Shown: positions 49,990 to 54,334 of the stretch, piece after piece
Layout of the letters: each line of letters begins with the position of its first letter
Numbering within the stretch: the first letter of the stretch is position 1
Assembly (NCBI RefSeq): GCF_015665295.1
Contig: NZ_JADFAJ010000020.1
Span: 1-54,334 of the forward strand
Source of the DNA: Maricaulis sp.
GTDB lineage: Bacteria; Pseudomonadota; Alphaproteobacteria; Caulobacterales; Maricaulaceae
Direction of reading: 5' to 3'
DNA length: 54,334 bases
Translations under genes and position numbers: made by a program
Notes under the pieces: generated by a model
Told to the model about the DNA's origin: nothing
What the model saw: the letters and a program-made list of their open reading frames with translations, nothing else
The model's database searches: none

Positions 49990-51420
49990 TCAACTCTCCC
50001 CGAACGCATAGGGAGAGGCGCGCAGCTGGTGCGGGTCCAGGGTGAGCTTGCGGTTGAGGGGCGGGAAGGCGCGCTGGGCGCAGTCCTCGCGGTCGCAGAG
50101 GCGGCAGGCGAGGCCGATCGGGGCGGGCCGGGCGTCGGCCACGCCGTCGGCATGGATGACCTTGCCGGCATTGTCCCAGTCACAGCCCAGGGCGATGGCG
50201 TGCAGGACCGGCGGCTGACCGCTCGGGCCGGGCGTCGACTGGCCACGGGCCAGCGAGAGCATGCGAGTGCCGTCCGGCAATTCGAAGACCTGGGCCAGAA
50301 TGCGTTCAGGCAGGCGCAGGGCGTCGTAGAGATTCCATTTCGGACAGCCGCCGCCGGATCGCGCGAACGGCATGATGCCGCCGCGGAAGCGTTTCGAGAC
50401 ATTGCCCGCCGCATCGACCCGGATCATGAAGAAGGGCAGGCCGCGCGCGCCGGGGCGCTGAAGCGTGGTCAGGCGGTGGCAGACCTGCTCATGACTGGCC
50501 TCGAAACGGCGCTGCAGCCGGTCAAGATCATGGCGGCTGGTCTCGGCGGTCTTGAGGAAGGCGGCATAGGGCATCTGCACGGCGCCGGCGAAGTAATTGG
50601 CGAGCCCGATCCGCAGGAGGCGGCGGCCTTCCGGACTGGGCAGGCCGATCTGGTCGCACAGGCGGTCCAGCAGCTCGGCCTGTTCCAGAGAGGCCAGCAC
50701 GACGGCGATGTGAAAGCCACGCGAGGCCGGAGCGATGGTTTCGGACAGGAGGAGGCGGCGTCCATGGAAGTCGACCCGGCGGCGCGCGCCCGCCATCACG
50801 TCCTCGTCCAGCACCCGCACGGTAAAACCATGCTGTTCCTGCAGATAGGCGGCCAGCGCCTGGTCGCGATTGCGGCTGCGCAGGCCGGCCCGTTCGCACA
50901 GGGCCTCGGCGGCCTCCTCCAGCTCCGGAAAATGATTGTGGTGGGTGTCGATCGCATCGCGCACCGATTCCAGCACGGCACCCGGTCCGCCCGTGGTGGC
51001 GCCGGGGCCGGAGATGCGGGTCGCCATGTCGGCTGTCGCCGTTGCCATCTCGCGATAGGACTGGAAAAGGCGGGTGAGGGCCTCGGCGGCACGCGGCTGG
51101 CTGTCGGCCAGCTCGTTGAGCTCCATCCGGTCCAGTTCCAGCCCGGCCAGGACCGGATCGGCGGCGGCCTCGGCGAGGTCGGCGATCAATTGCCGGTCGC
51201 TCTCATTGGCGAAGCCGCGGACATCGACATCAAAGGCCTCCGCAAGCGCCAGAAGGACGCGGGCCGTGACCGGGCGCTGATTGCGTTCCAGCAGGTTGAG
51301 ATAGCTGGCCGACAGGCCGAGCGCCTCGGCCGCCTCGGCCTGGGTCAGGCCGCGCTCGCGCCGCAGGCGACGCAGGCGGGCGCCGGCAAAGATTTTCTCG
51401 AAGGCCTGATTGTCACTCAT
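49990..51420 (-). CDS. XRE-family short-chain fatty acyl-CoA regulator (ScfR/RamB type)
   Basis: A 476-residue regulator. The N-terminal HTH_3 (RLRRLRRERGLTQAEAAEAL, SASYLNLLERNQRPVTARVL) is followed by an IrrE-like middle domain around residues 180-300 and a C-terminal Cys-rich domain (CPKWNLYDALRLPERI, ALGCDWDN, CRLCDREDCAQRAFPPLN) typical of ScfR proteins. Members respond to acyl-CoA levels and control glyoxylate-cycle or propionate genes. It is divergent from aceA. A dyad TTGTA-N8-TACAA begins two bases upstream of its start codon and no Shine-Dalgarno is visible, suggesting a very short or leaderless autoregulated transcript. Confidence 0.9.
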   Translation of the reverse strand: MSDNQAFEKIFAGARLRRLRRERGLTQAEAAEALGLSASYLNLLERNQRPVTARVLLALAEAFDVDVRGFANESDRQLIADLAEAAADPVLAGLELDRMELNELADSQPRAAEALTRLFQSYREMATATADMATRISGPGATTGGPGAVLESVRDAIDTHHNHFPELEEAAEALCERAGLRSRNRDQALAAYLQEQHGFTVRVLDEDVMAGARRRVDFHGRRLLLSETIAPASRGFHIAVVLASLEQAELLDRLCDQIGLPSPEGRRLLRIGLANYFAGAVQMPYAAFLKTAETSRHDLDRLQRRFEASHEQVCHRLTTLQRPGARGLPFFMIRVDAAGNVSKRFRGGIMPFARSGGGCPKWNLYDALRLPERILAQVFELPDGTRMLSLARGQSTPGPSGQPPVLHAIALGCDWDNAGKVIHADGVADARPAPIGLACRLCDREDCAQRAFPPLNRKLTLDPHQLRASPYAFGES

Positions 51421-51422
51421 TC

Positions 51423-51440
51423 TTGTACCAAAATTTACAA
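51423..51440. promoter_or_regulatory. Inverted repeat TTGTA-N8-TACAA at the scfR start
   Basis: A perfect 5-bp dyad starts 3 nt from the scfR ATG (51420). Its placement would let a dimer block transcription or initiation of scfR; autoregulation is inferred. Confidence 0.4.
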
Positions 51441-51518
51441 ACTGACATCAACACAATGTAATCATCATACATGAAAACCTCTTTATAAGAAAAGCCCTAT
51501 CGACGTGTCTCCTTCCGT

Positions 51519-51541
51519 TTGACAGTTTTGCTGCAACGCAA
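51519..51541 (+). promoter_or_regulatory. aceA promoter region with TTGACA and TTGCTGCAA palindrome
   Basis: A consensus -35 hexamer TTGACA (51519-51524) is followed by the 9-bp palindrome TTGC-T-GCAA (51528-51536) and another GCAA at 51538-51541. RamB-type regulators bind TTTGCAAA-like sites, so this could be the ScfR site for aceA control. No convincing -10 box was found. Confidence 0.4.
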
Positions 51542-51578
51542 CTCAAGCCAAACCGGCCCAGCCGGCACGGAGATAGAA

Positions 51579-52865
<1,287 letters not shown>

Positions 52866-52945
52866 CGCCTCACTCACTGCTCCTTGCCGGGGTGCGGTCC
52901 CTTTCGAGCGCACCCCGGTCTTCTCTCCCGATACAGGAGAATGAC

Positions 52946-54334
52946 ATGACCCTTATTGCCCCCTCCGGCGTCGAAGTCCTGGGCCATCTCGAGCCCGGCT
53001 ATCGTGATATTCTCAGCCACGAAGCGCTCGGCTTCCTGGCCGGCCTGCACCGCCGTTTCGAAAAGCGCCGCCAGTCGCTGCTGCGCTATCGCAAGGAACG
53101 CCAGGCCGAACTTGACCAGGGCGCGCTTCTGATGTTCCCGCACGAGACGGTCGATATCCGCTCCGGCGAGTGGAAGGTCCGTCCGGCTCCCGCCGACCTG
53201 CAGGATCGCCGCGTCGAGATCACCGGTCCGGTGGATCGCAAGATGGTCGTCAATGCGCTCAATTCCGGCGCCAAATGCTTCATGGCTGATTTCGAGGACG
53301 CCACATCCCCGCTCTGGGCCAACCTGATTGAAGGCCAGATCAATCTCCGCGATGCCAATCTGCGCGAGATCGACTTCACCGATCCGAAGAACAACAAGCG
53401 CTACCAGGTCAAGGAGGACGCGGCGGTTCTGATCGTGCGTCCGCGCGGCTGGCATCTCGACGAGCGCCATGTCCATGTCAACGGCCAGGCGATTTCCGGC
53501 TCGCTGTTCGATTTCGGCCTCTATGTCTTCCATAATCATGCAGCCCTGAAAGAGCGCGGCACAGCCCCGTATTTCTACCTGCCCAAGCTGGAAAGCCGGC
53601 TGGAGGCGCGCCTGTGGAGCCTGGTCTTCCAGCATGCCGAGGACGAGCTGGGCCTGGAGCGCGGCACGCTGCGCGCCACGGTACTCATCGAAACCCTGCC
53701 GGCGGCCTTCGAGCTGGACGAGATCCTCTACGAGCTGAAAGATCATATCGTCGGCCTCAATTGCGGCCGCTGGGATTATATCTTCAGCTATATCAAGCGC
53801 CTGAAGTCACGCCCCGACCATGTCCTGCCGGATCGCTCGGCGGTGACGATGAGCGTGCCCTTCATGGCGGCCTATTCCCGGCGGGTGGTGGCGGTCTGTC
53901 ACCGCCGCGGCGCCCACGCCATGGGTGGCATGTCGGCCTTCATCCCGGTCAAGAATGACCCGGAAGCCAATGCCGCTGCCACCGAAAAGGTCCGCGAGGA
54001 CAAGTTGCGCGAAGTGAAGAACGGCCATGATGGTACCTGGGTCGCACATCCGGACCTGGTTCCGGTCGCGATGGAGGTCTTCAACCAGCACATGAAGGGC
54101 CCCAACCAGCTTGATCGTCCGGCTGATCCGCATGAGCGCCCGGTCACCACGCAGCAATTGCTGGAAGCGCCGGTCGGTGACATTACCAATGCCGGTGTCG
54201 ACGACAAAATCGATGTCGCCATCCGCTATATCGCCGCCTGGCTCGGTGGTCGCGGTGCGGTGCCGATCCGCAATCTGATGGAAGATGCAGCGACGGCCGA
54301 GATCGCCCGGGCCCAGCTCTGGCAATGGCGGACT
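52946..54334 (+). CDS. aceB: Malate synthase A (3' end outside window)
   Basis: The frame is open from ATG 52946 to the window end, 463 codons of an expected 530-540, so the C-terminus is cut. Family stretches include [51 protein letters not shown] (acid/base Asp region) and [18 protein letters not shown]. It condenses glyoxylate with acetyl-CoA to malate. AGGAGA precedes the start; the ATG at 52941 is out of frame and stops at once. It follows aceA by 80 bp on the same strand and is presumably co-transcribed. Confidence 0.96.
   Translation, partial: MTLIAPSGVEVLGHLEPGYRDILSHEALGFLAGLHRRFEKRRQSLLRYRKERQAELDQGALLMFPHETVDIRSGEWKVRPAPADLQDRRVEITGPVDRKMVVNALNSGAKCFMADFEDATSPLWANLIEGQINLRDANLREIDFTDPKNNKRYQVKEDAAVLIVRPRGWHLDERHVHVNGQAISGSLFDFGLYVFHNHAALKERGTAPYFYLPKLESRLEARLWSLVFQHAEDELGLERGTLRATVLIETLPAAFELDEILYELKDHIVGLNCGRWDYIFSYIKRLKSRPDHVLPDRSAVTMSVPFMAAYSRRVVAVCHRRGAHAMGGMSAFIPVKNDPEANAAATEKVREDKLREVKNGHDGTWVAHPDLVPVAMEVFNQHMKGPNQLDRPADPHERPVTTQQLLEAPVGDITNAGVDDKIDVAIRYIAAWLGGRGAVPIRNLMEDAATAEIARAQLWQWRT

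Noticed and set aside
49846-51474. 542-codon frame antisense to the ScfR regulator
   Set aside because: Shadow frame; the HTH and Cys-rich motifs are all on the minus strand.

Overview
The window is a GC-rich, gene-dense chromosomal segment from an aerobic alphaproteobacterium. A marine Caulobacterales/Maricaulales (Hyphomonadaceae-like) organism fits best. This placement is inferred from protein style, not from a marker gene: a TonB-dependent receptor with long loops, a CcmFGHI cytochrome c maturation operon, a ScfR-type regulator next to isocitrate lyase, many acyl-CoA dehydrogenases and SDRs, DUF6481 and GAF/PAS kinases. No phage or plasmid module and no CRISPR array was seen. The only mobile-element trace is the C-terminal end of an IS5-type transposase at the left edge.

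Layout. 1-9.4 kb: transposase remnant, small membrane protein and GNAT, alpha/beta hydrolase and crotonase pair, M15 peptidase, SMP-30-like protein, extended SDR, cytochrome P450 divergent from an SDR, secreted hydrolase. 9.6-17.4 kb: tRNA-Ser(GCT), TPR membrane protein, glutaryl-CoA dehydrogenase divergent from a sodium:solute symporter, then ccmF-ccmG-ccmH-ccmI with ATGA-type overlaps. 17.4-20.9 kb: small secreted protein, orphan GAF-PAS-PAS histidine kinase, acyl-lipid desaturase, strong terminator. 21.0-29.7 kb: an eight-gene acyl-CoA catabolic operon (paired acyl-CoA dehydrogenases, SDR, ACAD11-like dehydrogenase, acyl-CoA ligase, MaoC hydratase, MFE-2-type SDR, quinone-oxidoreductase-like MDR) closed by a terminator. 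29.8-36.2 kb: secreted M28 peptidase, small secreted proteins, HxlR regulator divergent from a BASS-family transporter, D-aminoacylase-type amidohydrolase. 36.2-42.7 kb: palindrome-rich gap, DUF6481 protein, then a leftward operon (serine hydrolase, GMC alcohol oxidoreductase, aldehyde dehydrogenase, SDR, DNA-alkylation repair methyltransferase) divergent from a TonB-dependent receptor. 45.7-49.9 kb: small membrane protein and sterol-desaturase-family enzyme, an 847-bp gene-free stretch with repeats and strong secondary structure, a ferritin-like diiron protein, a secreted hypothetical. 50.0-54.3 kb: ScfR regulator divergent from isocitrate lyase (aceA) and malate synthase (aceB, cut by the window end).

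How it may work together (inference). Uptake (TonB receptor), ester cleavage, terminal oxidation (P450, GMC dehydrogenase, aldehyde dehydrogenase), CoA activation, (R)-specific beta-oxidation and the glyoxylate bypass together form a plausible route for growth on a hydrophobic or branched substrate. The most striking regulatory signal is a palindrome, consensus GTGAACNNNGTTCAC, found at four places: before the P450, before the serine hydrolase/TonB receptor pair, just after the receptor (also upstream of the sterol-desaturase pair), and before the ferritin-like diiron gene. It looks like the operator of one regulator, which is not encoded in the window as far as can be seen. A second notable feature is the structured DNA/RNA block at 47501-47789, in which three copies of GGACACC compete for one GGTGTCC partner.
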